DNA from: Aliiroseovarius sp. S1123
GTDB taxonomy: Bacteria; Pseudomonadota; Alphaproteobacteria; Rhodobacterales; Rhodobacteraceae
Reading direction: 5' to 3'
Length of the DNA: 64,000 bases
Assembly (NCBI RefSeq): GCF_023015885.1
Contig: NZ_JALKBE010000002.1
Span: 558,001-622,000 of the forward strand
Shown: one piece after another, positions 45,567 to 55,671 of the stretch
Layout of the letters: every line of letters starts with the position of its first letter
How positions within the stretch are numbered: the stretch's first letter is position 1
Notes under the pieces: model-generated
Databases searched by the model: none
What the model was told of the DNA's origin: nothing
What the model saw: the letters and a program-made list of their open reading frames with translations, nothing else
Made by a program: the position numbers and the translations under genes

Positions 45567-45983
45567 TCACGCGGCCATCAACTCTGCGCCAAGCGCCATC
45601 GCGTCCAGCGCCTCTTCCTTGGCAATCCGCCAAGCATAGGCGAAATCCGCCTGCCACGAGTTGCCCAACTGGCGTTTCAGCGTCCCGATCAGCGTATTGG
45701 CCAGCAACTCGGCATGGTCCGCGCCCATGCCCCGCATCGCCATACGAAATCCGATCAGACGCAGCCCGGCGGTCAGCGTCACTTCATTCCCGGCAAAACA
45801 CATCATCAGACGATAGAGCACCCGCACCTGTTCGGCGTGGTCGTCGATACCCGCTGGGAACAGCACTCTCAGTTCGGGCGCACGCTGAAACAGCAGCGGG
45901 AAAAACGCGCGGGAAAAACCCTCTTCCTGCCCAACCAGAAGGTCCAGACTGTGCAGGCATTGGGCGCGGGTCAGATGGTCCAT
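45567..45983 (-). CDS. Globin-fold protein lacking the proximal histidine
   Basis: The 138-residue protein reads as a single-domain bacterial globin: FFPLLFQRAPELRVLFPAG near residues 27-45 is the B-C helix pattern, and residues 81-107 align without gaps to the F-G-H region of Vitreoscilla haemoglobin, ending in LKRQLG, then AWRIAKEEALDAM. At the F8 position the haem-ligating His is Met81 (IGFRMAMRGMGADH). So haem binding is doubtful or altered; a haem-free sensor-globin role is possible. AAGGATC precedes the ATG. It is convergent with erpA. Confidence 0.65.
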   Translation of the reverse strand: MDHLTRAQCLHSLDLLVGQEEGFSRAFFPLLFQRAPELRVLFPAGIDDHAEQVRVLYRLMMCFAGNEVTLTAGLRLIGFRMAMRGMGADHAELLANTLIGTLKRQLGNSWQADFAYAWRIAKEEALDAMALGAELMAA

Positions 45984-46124
45984 GACAGTGATCCTTCCAG
46001 TGAAACGTCAGATTTGCCTCAAACTTGACGGGTCTCGGTTAACAATTCCTGAGCGCACCCGCAGAAAATCACCTCCTCGCGCATTTTTCTTCCCCCCATC
46101 CCGCGAACAGGTTACGACGCGCGC

Positions 46125-47315
46125 ATGAAAACGGAATGGCATACGATCATCATTGGTGCAGGCGCGGCGGGGTTGTTTGCCGCCCCCTTTGCGGCCAAGG
46201 CGGGGCCCACGCTGGTCATCGACCACGCCAAGAAACCCGGCGAGAAGATCCGGATTTCCGGCGGCGGGCGCTGCAATTTCACCAACATGTATGCCGAGCC
46301 GAAGAATTTCGTGGGGCAAAACCCGCATTTCCACAAATCCGCCCTTGCCCGTTTCAGTCAATGGGACTTTGTCGAGCTGGTCGATCAAGCAGGCATCGCG
46401 TGGCACGAGAAAACGTTGGGCCAGCTCTTTTGCGACGGGAAGTCCACGCAGATTGTTCAGATGCTGACGGACCGCTTGGCCAAGGCCGGGGCGGAGCTGG
46501 CCCTGAACACCTCGGTCAGTGCAGTCGCGAAGGCCGAAGGCGGCTTCCAGCTTGAGACCTCGCAGGGCCAGCTCACCTGTCAAAACCTGATCATCGCAAC
46601 GGGCGGCAAGTCGATCCCCAAGATGGGCGCGACGGGCTTTGCCTATGACATCGCGCGGCAATTCGGGCATCAGATCATCGACACCAGCGCCGGGCTTGTG
46701 CCCTTCACCTTCCCCGACGGGCGGTTCGCCGCGCTATCCGGCGTGTCTTTGCCCGTGCGTGTCTGGAACGACCGTGCCAGCTTTGAAGAAGCGCTTCTGT
46801 TCACCCACCGCGGCCTCTCTGGCCCGGCGATCCTGCAAATCTCTTCCTATTGGCAGCCGGGAGAGCCCGTGCATATCGACCTGACCCAAGGGCTAAACCT
46901 GCGCGAGGTGCTCCGCACGCAGCGCCAGACCGAAGGACGGCGGCAGTTGTCGACGGAACTCTCGCGCCACCTACCCGGCAAGCTGGTCGATCACCTCGCC
47001 ACAGAATGGGCGGACCGTTTCGACCTGACCCAGCGGTTGGCTGATCAATCCGACACCGCGCTGGACGCGCTGCTAGGGCAGTTGTCCGATTGGCAACTTA
47101 CCCCCTCGGGCACCGAGGGCTATCGCACGGCCGAAGTTACGTTGGGCGGCGTGTCCACTGATGCGCTGGACAGCAAGTCCATGATGTCGAAAACCATCCC
47201 CGGCCTCTATTTCATCGGCGAATGCGTCGACGTGACTGGCTGGCTGGGTGGCTTCAATTTCCAATGGGCCTGGGCCAGCGCCCATGCCGCCGGGCGGCAT
47301 ATCGCCGAAGCCTGA
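46125..47315 (+). CDS. HI0933-like NAD(P)/FAD-dependent oxidoreductase
   Basis: The 396-residue flavoprotein begins with the FAD-binding IIIGAGAAGLFAAPFAAKAG and the family-specific KKPGEKIRISGGGRCNFTNM, followed by LIIATGGKSIPKMGATGFAY. It ends GLYFIGECVDVTGWLGGFNF followed by QWAWASAHAAGRHIA, as in YhiN/BaiN relatives. The substrate is unresolved for most members. It lies upstream of xth on the same strand. Confidence 0.88.
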   Translation: MKTEWHTIIIGAGAAGLFAAPFAAKAGPTLVIDHAKKPGEKIRISGGGRCNFTNMYAEPKNFVGQNPHFHKSALARFSQWDFVELVDQAGIAWHEKTLGQLFCDGKSTQIVQMLTDRLAKAGAELALNTSVSAVAKAEGGFQLETSQGQLTCQNLIIATGGKSIPKMGATGFAYDIARQFGHQIIDTSAGLVPFTFPDGRFAALSGVSLPVRVWNDRASFEEALLFTHRGLSGPAILQISSYWQPGEPVHIDLTQGLNLREVLRTQRQTEGRRQLSTELSRHLPGKLVDHLATEWADRFDLTQRLADQSDTALDALLGQLSDWQLTPSGTEGYRTAEVTLGGVSTDALDSKSMMSKTIPGLYFIGECVDVTGWLGGFNFQWAWASAHAAGRHIAEA

Positions 47316-47377
47316 CCCGCGCTGCTTGCGCCCACCCGCGTTTGCCCCCACAGTGACCCCAACATCAGGAGAGCCTC

Positions 47378-48157
47378 ATGAAAATCGCCAGCTTCAATAT
47401 CAATGGCATCAAGGCCCGTTTGCCCGCTTTGATGGACTGGCTGGACGAGGCGCAGCCGGATGTGGCGATCTTGCAGGAAATCAAATCAATTGACGAGAAC
47501 TTCCCCCGCGAAGCTTTTGAAGACAAAGGGTATAATGTCGAAACGCACGGGCAGAAAAGCTTCAACGGCGTGGCGCTTCTGTCCAAACTTCCGCTTGAGG
47601 ATGTGACGCGCGGATTGCCCGGTGACGACGAAGACGAGCAGGCTCGTTACATCGAGGCAACCGTGGTCGGCGATCACGCCGTACGGATCTGCGGGCTGTA
47701 CCTGCCAAACGGCAACCCGGTGCCCGGTCCGAAATACGACTATAAGCTCGCGTGGATGGAACGTCTGCGCGCCCGTGCCGAAGCGCTGTTGGCCGAGGAA
47801 ATCCCCTTCCTGATGGCGGGCGACTATAACATCATCCCGCAAGCCGAAGACGCCGCGCGCCCGCAGGATTGGGTGGAAGACGCGCTCTATCGCCCTGAAA
47901 GCCGCGAGGCATGGCGCAAAATCCTGAACCTTGGCCTGACCGAGGCCTTCCGCGCCCGCAACCAAGCCCTCGAGCAGTATTCCTTCTGGGACTTCCAGCG
48001 TGGGTCATGGCAGCGCAATGACGGCATCCGCATCGACCACTTCCTGCTATCCCCGGAATGCGCAGATCTATTGGTAGATTGCCAGATCGACAAAGAAGTG
48101 CGCGGACGCGAGAAGCCCTCGGACCACGTACCAATTTGGGTGAAGCTTGCCGCGTAA
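47378..48157 (+). CDS. xth: Exodeoxyribonuclease III
   Basis: This AP endonuclease/3'-exonuclease acts in base-excision repair. The 259-residue protein has MKIASFNINGIKARLPALMD at the N-terminus, VAILQEIKSIDENFP (metal-binding Glu), GLYLPNGNPVPGPKYDYKLA, MAGDYNIIPQAEDAARP (Asp-Asn) and the C-terminal IRIDHFLLSPE and PSDHVPIWVKL (catalytic Asp-His). CAGGAGAGCCTC precedes the ATG. Confidence 0.95.
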   Translation: MKIASFNINGIKARLPALMDWLDEAQPDVAILQEIKSIDENFPREAFEDKGYNVETHGQKSFNGVALLSKLPLEDVTRGLPGDDEDEQARYIEATVVGDHAVRICGLYLPNGNPVPGPKYDYKLAWMERLRARAEALLAEEIPFLMAGDYNIIPQAEDAARPQDWVEDALYRPESREAWRKILNLGLTEAFRARNQALEQYSFWDFQRGSWQRNDGIRIDHFLLSPECADLLVDCQIDKEVRGREKPSDHVPIWVKLAA

Positions 48158-48166
48158 GGGTTTGGA

Positions 48167-49105
48167 ATGAAACGTAAGATCATCATCGATACCGACCCCG
48201 GACAGGACGACGCGGTCGCCATTCTTCTGGCCTTGGCCAGCCCCGAAGATATCGAGGTTCTGGGCATCACGGCAGTCGCCGGAAACGTGCCCTTGGCCCT
48301 GACCGCCAAGAACGCTCGCATTGTCTGCGAGCTGGCCGGAAAGCCCGAGACGCGCGTGTTTGCAGGCTGCGACCGTCCGCTTCGCCGCGAACTGGTAACC
48401 GCAGAATACGTGCACGGCAAAACAGGTCTGGACGGGCCAGAGCTGCCTGATCCCACCATGCCGCTTCAGGACCAGCACGCGGTCGATTTCATTATCGAGA
48501 CCCTGCGCGCGGAACCTTCGGGCACCGTCACGCTCTGCCCGCTTGGGCCGCTAACCAATATCGCGACCGCATTTGAGCGCGCACCTGACATCGTCGAACG
48601 CGTGCAGGAAATCGTTCTGATGGGCGGCGCGTATTTCGAGGTTGGGAATGTCACCCCAACCGCTGAATTCAACATCTATGTCGACCCGCAAGCTGCTGAT
48701 ATCGTGTTTACTTCCGGCGTTCCCCTTGCGGTCATGCCACTGGACGTTACCCACAAAGCGCTGGTCACCAAACCGCGCAATGACGCTTTTCGCGCCCTGC
48801 CCGGAGACGTCGGTCATGCGGTGGCCGAGATGACGGATTTCTTCGAACGGTTCGACATCCACAAATACGGCTCGGAAGGTGCGCCTTTGCATGATCCAAC
48901 CGTCATCGCCTATCTGATCCGCCCGGAGCTATTCACAGGCCGGCACATCAATGTGCAGATCGAAACCCAGTCCGAGCTGACCATGGGCATGACCGTTGCA
49001 GACTGGTGGGGCGTGACCGATCATCCCCCCAACGCCACCTTCATCGGCGACCTTGATGCGGATGGATTTTTTGACCTTCTGACCAAAAGGATTGCCCGAT
49101 TATGA
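48167..49105 (+). CDS. Nucleoside hydrolase (IU-NH family)
   Basis: The 312-residue protein splits ribonucleosides into base and ribose. The calcium-site motif IIIDTDPGQDDAVAILLALA is at the N-terminus. Later motifs are VLMGGAYFEVGNVTPTAEFN followed by IYVDPQAA, VMPLDVTHKALVT, and LHDPTVIAYLIRPE near the end (last Asp ligand). Preference for pyrimidine or purine nucleosides is not clear. It is in a forward run with xth and overlaps the GNAT gene start. Confidence 0.92.
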   Translation: MKRKIIIDTDPGQDDAVAILLALASPEDIEVLGITAVAGNVPLALTAKNARIVCELAGKPETRVFAGCDRPLRRELVTAEYVHGKTGLDGPELPDPTMPLQDQHAVDFIIETLRAEPSGTVTLCPLGPLTNIATAFERAPDIVERVQEIVLMGGAYFEVGNVTPTAEFNIYVDPQAADIVFTSGVPLAVMPLDVTHKALVTKPRNDAFRALPGDVGHAVAEMTDFFERFDIHKYGSEGAPLHDPTVIAYLIRPELFTGRHINVQIETQSELTMGMTVADWWGVTDHPPNATFIGDLDADGFFDLLTKRIARL

Positions 49106-49548
49106 GCAGCCTGCGCCTTGCCACAACGGACGACCTTGATCGACTTCTGCCCCTTGTGGCCGGGTTCCATGCCGAAGCGGGCATTGAACAGAATGACGAG
49201 ACGCGGCGCGGCGCTCTGACCCCACTTTTGGAAGGCTCGCCCCATGGGGCCATCTGGATGATCGGCCCACGTGTGGCCCCGGTTGGATACATCGCCGTCA
49301 GCTTCGGTTGGTCGATTGAGTTCGGAGGCATCGACTGCTTTCTGGACGAAATCTATGTCCGCGAACGCGTGCGTGGGCGTGGTATGGGCTCGGAAGCCTT
49401 GGCCGCGTTATCCCGTGCCTTGTCCGACCAGGGCGTGAAGGCGATGAACCTCGAGGTCGATTCTGACAACGACCGGGCGCGTGCGCTTTATGAACGCATG
49501 GGCTTTCAGTCGCGTAACCGCTATTATCTGATGACACATATCTTTTGA
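49102..49548 (+). CDS. GNAT-family N-acetyltransferase
   Basis: The 148-residue protein has a GNAT core with the acetyl-CoA loop VRERVRGRGMGSEALAALSR and the C-terminal EVDSDNDRARALYERMGFQS motif. The substrate is unknown; such proteins often acetylate amines or amino acids. The start overlaps the nucleoside hydrolase stop (TTATGA), suggesting co-translation. Confidence 0.85.
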   Translation: MSSLRLATTDDLDRLLPLVAGFHAEAGIEQNDETRRGALTPLLEGSPHGAIWMIGPRVAPVGYIAVSFGWSIEFGGIDCFLDEIYVRERVRGRGMGSEALAALSRALSDQGVKAMNLEVDSDNDRARALYERMGFQSRNRYYLMTHIF

Positions 49549-49572
49549 TACGCCCGCGCGGGCAGCACTGCT

Positions 49573-50256
49573 ATGGACTTGAAAGTCGCCACATATAACA
49601 TGCGCAAGGCCATTGGGCTGGACCGCAGACGTGATCCGCATCGTATTCTGCACGTGCTGAACGAGCTGAATGCGGATGTGCTGGTGCTGCAAGAGGCCGA
49701 CCGCCGCCTTGGCCCCCGCCCCTCAGCCCTGCCCTTCAAATTGATCGAGGGCGAGACCGATTTCATCCCCGTCCCCTTTGCATCGAACGGCCTGTCCCTT
49801 GGCAGCCACGGAAACGCGGTTCTGGTCCGCAAAGGACTGACCTTTCACGACGCGCGCACGTTAGAGCTGCCGGGGCTGGAACCACGTGGCGCGGTGTCTG
49901 TCGGGATCGAGGGCAAGATGCAGGTGATCGGCACCCATCTGGGCCTGCTGCGCCCCTATCGGCATCAACAAATGCGCGCGCTGGCCAAGCATTTCGACCA
50001 TATAGAGCTGCCTACCGTAATCCTTGGCGATTTCAACGAATGGTCCCCCCGGCGCGGGTTTGAACCGCTTGAGCAGCATTTCAACATTCACAGCCCCGGT
50101 CGGTCCTATCACGCCTCGCGTCCCGTGGCGGCGCTGGATCGGATCGCGACCTCGGACGGGGTTGAGCTTCGGGATGCTGGCGTCGACCAGTCCAAGCTTG
50201 CGCGCATCGCCTCGGATCATCTGCCGGTCTGGGCCAAGCTGCGGATCACAGACTGA
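49573..50256 (+). CDS. Endonuclease/exonuclease/phosphatase family protein
   Basis: The 227-residue protein has the EEP fold: LKVATYNMRKAIGLDRRRDP at the N-terminus, VLVLQEADRRLGP (metal Glu), IGTHLGLLRPYRHQQMRAL, VILGDFNEWSPRRGFE (Asp-Asn) and ASDHLPVWAKLRI (catalytic His) at the end. Members act on nucleic acids, phosphoinositides or sphingomyelin; the substrate is not evident here. It lies 24 bases behind the GNAT gene and may share its transcript. Confidence 0.85.
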   Translation: MDLKVATYNMRKAIGLDRRRDPHRILHVLNELNADVLVLQEADRRLGPRPSALPFKLIEGETDFIPVPFASNGLSLGSHGNAVLVRKGLTFHDARTLELPGLEPRGAVSVGIEGKMQVIGTHLGLLRPYRHQQMRALAKHFDHIELPTVILGDFNEWSPRRGFEPLEQHFNIHSPGRSYHASRPVAALDRIATSDGVELRDAGVDQSKLARIASDHLPVWAKLRITD

Positions 50257-50347
50257 GTAAATCCGTCGCAATTTCCGATATTTGTCAGCACCCGCGCACG
50301 TGCTATGAGGCACGCAAACACGACTTACGGATCATACAGGACCGACA

Positions 50348-51610
50348 ATGACTTTTCTGCAAATTGCATCTCTTTTGATTGTTCTGGCCGGCCTTTTTGG
50401 CGCCATCAACTATCTTTTCCTAAAACTCCCTTCGGCCATCGGTATCCTTGTAGTATCGCTGGCGGCTTCTGTGGCAATCCTGCTTCTGGATCTGGTGGCG
50501 CCCGGACTGGGCGTAGCCGATCAGGTGCGCACGCAGGTCACAAGCATCGACTTCTCGGACGCGCTGCTGGAAGGCATGCTGGGGCTGCTCTTGTTTGCAG
50601 GCGCGCTGCACGTGAAAATCTCGGATCTGCGGCAGCAATGGCGGCTGGTCTTTCTGATGGCTACGATGGGCGTGGCGCTGTCGACCGCCGTGGTCGGCGT
50701 GGGCTTCAGCTGGATCACCGGCATGCCGCTGCTGATCGCGCTGGTCTTTGGGGCGCTGATCACCCCCACTGACCCTGTGGCTGTTCTGGGCGTGTTGCGC
50801 GAGGCAAACCTGCAGAAGTCTTTGGAAACAAAGATCGCGGGGGAAAGCCTGTTCAACGACGGCGTCGGCTATGTGGTCTTCCTTGTGTTGGTCGGGTTGG
50901 CTTTCCCGCATCACGGAGGCCATGGCGGTGGTCACGAAGAAAGCGCGGCGATGGGGGCTGTTATCCTGTTCCTGCAGGAAGCCGTCGGGGGCGCGGTTCT
51001 GGGCGTCGCCCTTGGCTGGCTGACCTTCCGCGTCATGCGCCTGATTGATGACTACTCGCTTGAGGTTCTGTTGACCCTTGGCCTTGCCTTCGGGGGCTAT
51101 GAACTGGCGGTTGCTTTGCATTTCTCGGCACCGATCATGGCGGTCTGTGCGGGCCTTCTGATCGGTGACGTGGGCGCCAAACACGGGATGAGCGAAGAGA
51201 CCCGCAACTATGTCGACGCCTTCTGGAAGCTGATCGACGAAATCCTGAATGCCGTCCTCTTCCTGATGATCGGGTTCGAGGTCTTCGCCGTCGCCTTCAC
51301 CATGGACGCGGTCGTTGCGGGCACCATGGCCATCGCGCTGGCGCTGGTCGCACGTCTGACCGCCGTGGCGGTGCCTGTGCTGCTTCTGAAGCCCTTCCGC
51401 AGCTTCTCGCGCGGGGTCATTCCCATCATGACCTGGGGCGGGTTGAAAGGCGGGATTTCCGTTGCGCTGGCGCTGTCGCTGCCCGACAGCGAGTGGAAAC
51501 CGCTGATCCTGACCGCGACCTATATCGTGGTGATCTTTTCGATCATCGTGCAGGGGCTGACCGTGGCACCGATGGCGAAACGGATCGGTCGCGAACCGGA
51601 GCTGATGTGA
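50348..51610 (+). CDS. CPA1-family Na+/H+ antiporter
   Basis: The 420-residue protein has about 12 membrane helices and CPA1 signatures: LEGMLGLLLFAGALHVKISD, ALVFGALITPTDPVAVLGVL (unwound helix), and KIAGESLFNDGVGYVVFLVL with the ND motif involved in cation exchange. A His/Gly loop (HHGGHGGGHEES) is inserted after that helix. The C-terminal cytoplasmic part is short, ending with GREPELM. AGGACC precedes the ATG. The gene stop overlaps the start of the phzF remnant. Confidence 0.9.
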   Translation: MTFLQIASLLIVLAGLFGAINYLFLKLPSAIGILVVSLAASVAILLLDLVAPGLGVADQVRTQVTSIDFSDALLEGMLGLLLFAGALHVKISDLRQQWRLVFLMATMGVALSTAVVGVGFSWITGMPLLIALVFGALITPTDPVAVLGVLREANLQKSLETKIAGESLFNDGVGYVVFLVLVGLAFPHHGGHGGGHEESAAMGAVILFLQEAVGGAVLGVALGWLTFRVMRLIDDYSLEVLLTLGLAFGGYELAVALHFSAPIMAVCAGLLIGDVGAKHGMSEETRNYVDAFWKLIDEILNAVLFLMIGFEVFAVAFTMDAVVAGTMAIALALVARLTAVAVPVLLLKPFRSFSRGVIPIMTWGGLKGGISVALALSLPDSEWKPLILTATYIVVIFSIIVQGLTVAPMAKRIGREPELM

Positions 51611-51926
51611 TGCGCGAAGGGACCGGGTTGTTCCCCGGCAACCACGACTTCGCGGTCTATGCGTGGGTCGAAGACGCTGACGGCACGATCCACGCGCGCA
51701 TGTTCGCGCACTTGGATGGCATCCCGGAAGACCCGGCCACCGGGTCGGCAGCGCCCGCCCCTTGGCTGTGCTTCTCTGCGCGGATCGCGGCGAAAACCAA
51801 AGCCTGACCATTCATCAGGGATATGACATGGGCCGTCCGTCACAGATCCACCTGAAAGCTGAACCGGGGAAGGTCACTGTCGCGGGATCGGCCGTGCCTG
51901 TGATGTCAGGAAGGCTGATCCTCTGA
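51610..51926 (+). pseudogene. Remnant of a PhzF-family isomerase gene
   Basis: Only the C-terminal third of a PhzF-like protein remains. The first frame reads FPGNHDFAVYAWVEDADG ... FAHLDGIPEDPATGSAAPA, containing the family DPATGSA motif. Near 51755-51765 the homology moves to another frame (LAVLLCADRGENQSLTIHQG, YDMGRPSQIHLKAEPG ... SAVPVMSGRLIL) and ends in TGA at 51924. So there is an N-terminal truncation of about two thirds plus a frameshift. The remnant begins at the antiporter stop and overlaps the end of the convergent TetR gene. Confidence 0.8.
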
Positions 51927-52577
51927 ATTCTGGCTCATCACAGCCTCAAGGATCAACCGCGCTGCGGGCTCAAAACTGGGCACAAAAGCATAGCGCGAGA
52001 ACGCCTCGCGGATATCCTCTGGCAGCCCTTTCGGATCGCGTTGCGATGACAGGTCGAATTGGGCCGCACCTTGAAGGCTCATCATAAGGGCTTTGGCCAA
52101 CGGCTCGACCATATCTGGGGACGCGCGCGTCACATGGGCCAAATGCGCGGCCCATTCCGCGCTTAGCGCAAGCAACTGACGCTTGGCGGCAAAAAGTGGT
52201 TCATCTGCCACGTTCGATTCGATCACCGCCACAAGACGCGCGTACATTGGCAGGAAAAGCGGCGTGGTCTGCGCATGATCAGTCATGCAGCGTGCGATCT
52301 GGGCAGCACTATCCCCAAGCGTCACATCTTGCTTGAAACGTGCCACGACCGTGCGCATCGCCTCGAGAAACAGAAGCAGAAACAGCTCTTCTTTCGACCG
52401 CACATACAGATAGAGGGTCCCCTTCGCCAGACCAGCCCGTTTGGCCAGCGCGCTCATTGTCACGCCGTCAAAGCCCGTTTCGTCGATCATGTCACGCGCA
52501 GCGGACAGGATTACAGCCTGCCGTTCGGCCTTCTGATCCTCGGATCTTGCGCGCTTGATGTTCTGGCCAACCGTCAT
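51906..52577 (-). CDS. TetR/AcrR-family transcriptional regulator
   Basis: The 223-residue protein has an N-terminal TetR HTH: ILSAARDMIDETGFDGVTMS followed by ALAKRAGLAKGTLYLYVRSK EE, and a helical ligand-binding C-domain. The ligand is unknown. The ATG at MTVGQN has AGAGG eight bases upstream; an in-frame GTG seven codons earlier is an alternative. Its 3' end runs into the phzF remnant, which may reflect the same deletion event. No obvious regulated transporter is adjacent on its 5' side. Confidence 0.85.
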   Translation of the reverse strand: MTVGQNIKRARSEDQKAERQAVILSAARDMIDETGFDGVTMSALAKRAGLAKGTLYLYVRSKEELFLLLFLEAMRTVVARFKQDVTLGDSAAQIARCMTDHAQTTPLFLPMYARLVAVIESNVADEPLFAAKRQLLALSAEWAAHLAHVTRASPDMVEPLAKALMMSLQGAAQFDLSSQRDPKGLPEDIREAFSRYAFVPSFEPAARLILEAVMSQNSEDQPS

Positions 52578-52743
52578 GGTTTGCAGCCTCTTCCCCACAT
52601 TGACTGCGGATCAAATAACAGTCCTTACCATTTCTATGAAACAGAGGGCTGAAAGTCACCCCATCCACTAGATTTTGCCGCCCCCCTTTGCCTGCCCGAG
52701 TTTTCGCGGCATAAGGGGCGGGCATCAAAACATCGAGGGGCAT

Positions 52744-53160
52744 ATGTCAGGCGCATCCATTTTGAAACGTTGTGAAGAAATGGGGCTGCGCATGACCGAT
52801 CAGCGCCGCGTGATTGCACGTGTGCTGGAGGATGCCCATCACGATCACCCGGATGTCGAAGGGCTGCATGCCCGTGCCGCCGCTGTGGACCATCGGATTT
52901 CGCTGGCGACGGTCTATCGCACTGTGAAGCTGTTCGAAGAGGCCGGCATTCTGGTCAAGAACGAGTTCGGTGACGGGCGCGCGCGCTATGAAAGTGCGGA
53001 TCGCGATCACCATGATCACCTGATCGACCTGACTACCGGAGAGGTGATCGAGTTCCTCGACCCGGAAATCGAAGCGCTTCAGGAAAAGATCGCCGCCAAG
53101 CTGGGGTTCGAGCTGAAGGGGCACCGGCTGGAACTATACGGCGTGCGCAAGAAAGACTAA
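52744..53160 (+). CDS. fur: Fur-family regulator (Fur/Mur type)
   Basis: The 138-residue metalloregulator has the winged HTH MTDQRRVIARVLEDAHHDHP and RISLATVYRTVKLFEEAGIL, and metal-site residues in RYESADRDHHDHLIDLTTGE. It lacks the CxxC zinc motifs near the C-terminus. In alphaproteobacteria close relatives (Mur) respond mainly to manganese, with iron handled by Irr/RirA, so Mn control is a likely role. The ATG at MSGASILKR was chosen for its typical family N-terminus. Confidence 0.88.
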   Translation: MSGASILKRCEEMGLRMTDQRRVIARVLEDAHHDHPDVEGLHARAAAVDHRISLATVYRTVKLFEEAGILVKNEFGDGRARYESADRDHHDHLIDLTTGEVIEFLDPEIEALQEKIAAKLGFELKGHRLELYGVRKKD

Positions 53161-53269
53161 GGCGCACTGCCATCCATCACGCACCGTGATTGGATACATC
53201 ACCGAATCCCCCCTTGCCGCAGTTCAGCAAATCGGTTTCTGTCGCCGGACGCACTGAACGGATCGGAAC

Positions 53270-54142
53270 ATGCAAAACATTCGCGGCATCATTCTTATTA
53301 CCTTTTCGATGGCGGCTTTCGCTGCGGAAGACACGTTCATCAAATCGATGTCGCGCGGCATTCCCGTGTCCGAAGTGCTGATCTTTCTGGGATTGGGCGG
53401 GATGATCGCGTTCGGCGTCATGACATATATTCAGCGCGGCACGTTGGCCCCGTTGGTACATCGCGACATGCGCTCGCCCATCATGCTATGGCGCAATGCA
53501 TCCGAGGCCGTGGCCGCCATGTTCTTCATCACCGCCCTGTCGCTGGTGCCGCTATCCACTGTTGCCGCCGTCTTTCAGGCCACGCCGCTGGCCATCACCG
53601 CAGGGGCAGCCTTGTTTCTGGGTGAACAGGTTGGCTGGCGCCGCTGGAGCGCCATTGGCATTGGTTTCATTGGCGTCTTGATCATCATCCGCCCCGGCGG
53701 TGACACGTTCCAACTGGCGGCCCTGCTGCCGCTGGGGGCAGTGATCACGATCGCCGTGCGCGATCTTCTGACCCGCCAGATGGATCCCTCGATCCCATCC
53801 GTCAGCGTGGCCTTCTATGGCTTTGCGTCGGTTGTTCCGGCCGGGATCATTCTGGCGCCGATCAATGATCCCTTCGTCATGCCTCAGGGCATCGAATGGG
53901 CCTACATGCTGGGGGCCGTCATCTGCGGCGTCTCGGGCTATTACGCCATCGTGCAGGCCATGCGTATCGCTGAAACCGCGATCATCATGCCGTTTCGTTA
54001 TATGCGGCTGATCTTCTCGATGATCCTGGGCATGCTGATTTTTGCCGAGCGCCCCGACAGCTGGACCTATCTTGGTGCGACCATTGTCATTGGCACGGGA
54101 ATTTACATGTTCGTACGCGAACGTCAGACCCGCGTGCGCTAA
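53270..54142 (+). CDS. DMT-superfamily (EamA) transporter
   Basis: The 290-residue protein has ten predicted membrane helices in two EamA repeats: first repeat IILITFSMAAFAAEDTFIKS to RPGGDTFQ, with ALSLVPLSTVAAVFQATPLA, and second repeat LLPLGAVITIAVRDLLTRQM to AERPDSWTYLGATIVIGTGI. The family exports amino acids or other metabolites; the substrate is unknown. It lies 110 bases behind fur and 84 bases before eno. Confidence 0.87.
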   Translation: MQNIRGIILITFSMAAFAAEDTFIKSMSRGIPVSEVLIFLGLGGMIAFGVMTYIQRGTLAPLVHRDMRSPIMLWRNASEAVAAMFFITALSLVPLSTVAAVFQATPLAITAGAALFLGEQVGWRRWSAIGIGFIGVLIIIRPGGDTFQLAALLPLGAVITIAVRDLLTRQMDPSIPSVSVAFYGFASVVPAGIILAPINDPFVMPQGIEWAYMLGAVICGVSGYYAIVQAMRIAETAIIMPFRYMRLIFSMILGMLIFAERPDSWTYLGATIVIGTGIYMFVRERQTRVR

Positions 54143-54199
54143 CAATTCACCTGCGCTGTTGTCGTGCCGCGCGGAACGCGCTAAAGACGCCTCAACTGA

Positions 54200-55501
<1,302 letters not shown>

Positions 55502-55521
55502 TCAGCCCCCAGAACGACTGG

Positions 55522-55551
55522 AAAGCCCCGCTGGAAACGGCGGGGCTTTTT
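55522..55551 (+). terminator. Rho-independent terminator behind eno
   Basis: AGCCCCGC (55524-55531) pairs with GCGGGGCT (55540-55547) around a short loop, followed by five T. It lies 20 bases beyond the enolase stop. Confidence 0.88.
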
Positions 55552-55671
55552 GCTTTTGGGGCCAAGCAACCCGAGCAAACCCGGGCTTCTGGGCAGGTTG
55601 ATCCACGCCATGGCCCCGGAAATGGCATTACGAGCAGAATGAAGTTGTCCAACAAAGAAGGAGATACCTAA

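Noticed and set aside
51610-51807. The 66-codon frame behind the antiporter as a complete small gene
   Set aside because: Its sequence is the middle of a PhzF protein and the rest continues in another frame, so it is a remnant.
50420-51811. 463-codon minus-strand open frame opposite the antiporter
   Set aside because: It is a shadow of a clear CPA1 transporter; the Gln/His/Arg-rich translation is typical of antisense membrane-protein frames.
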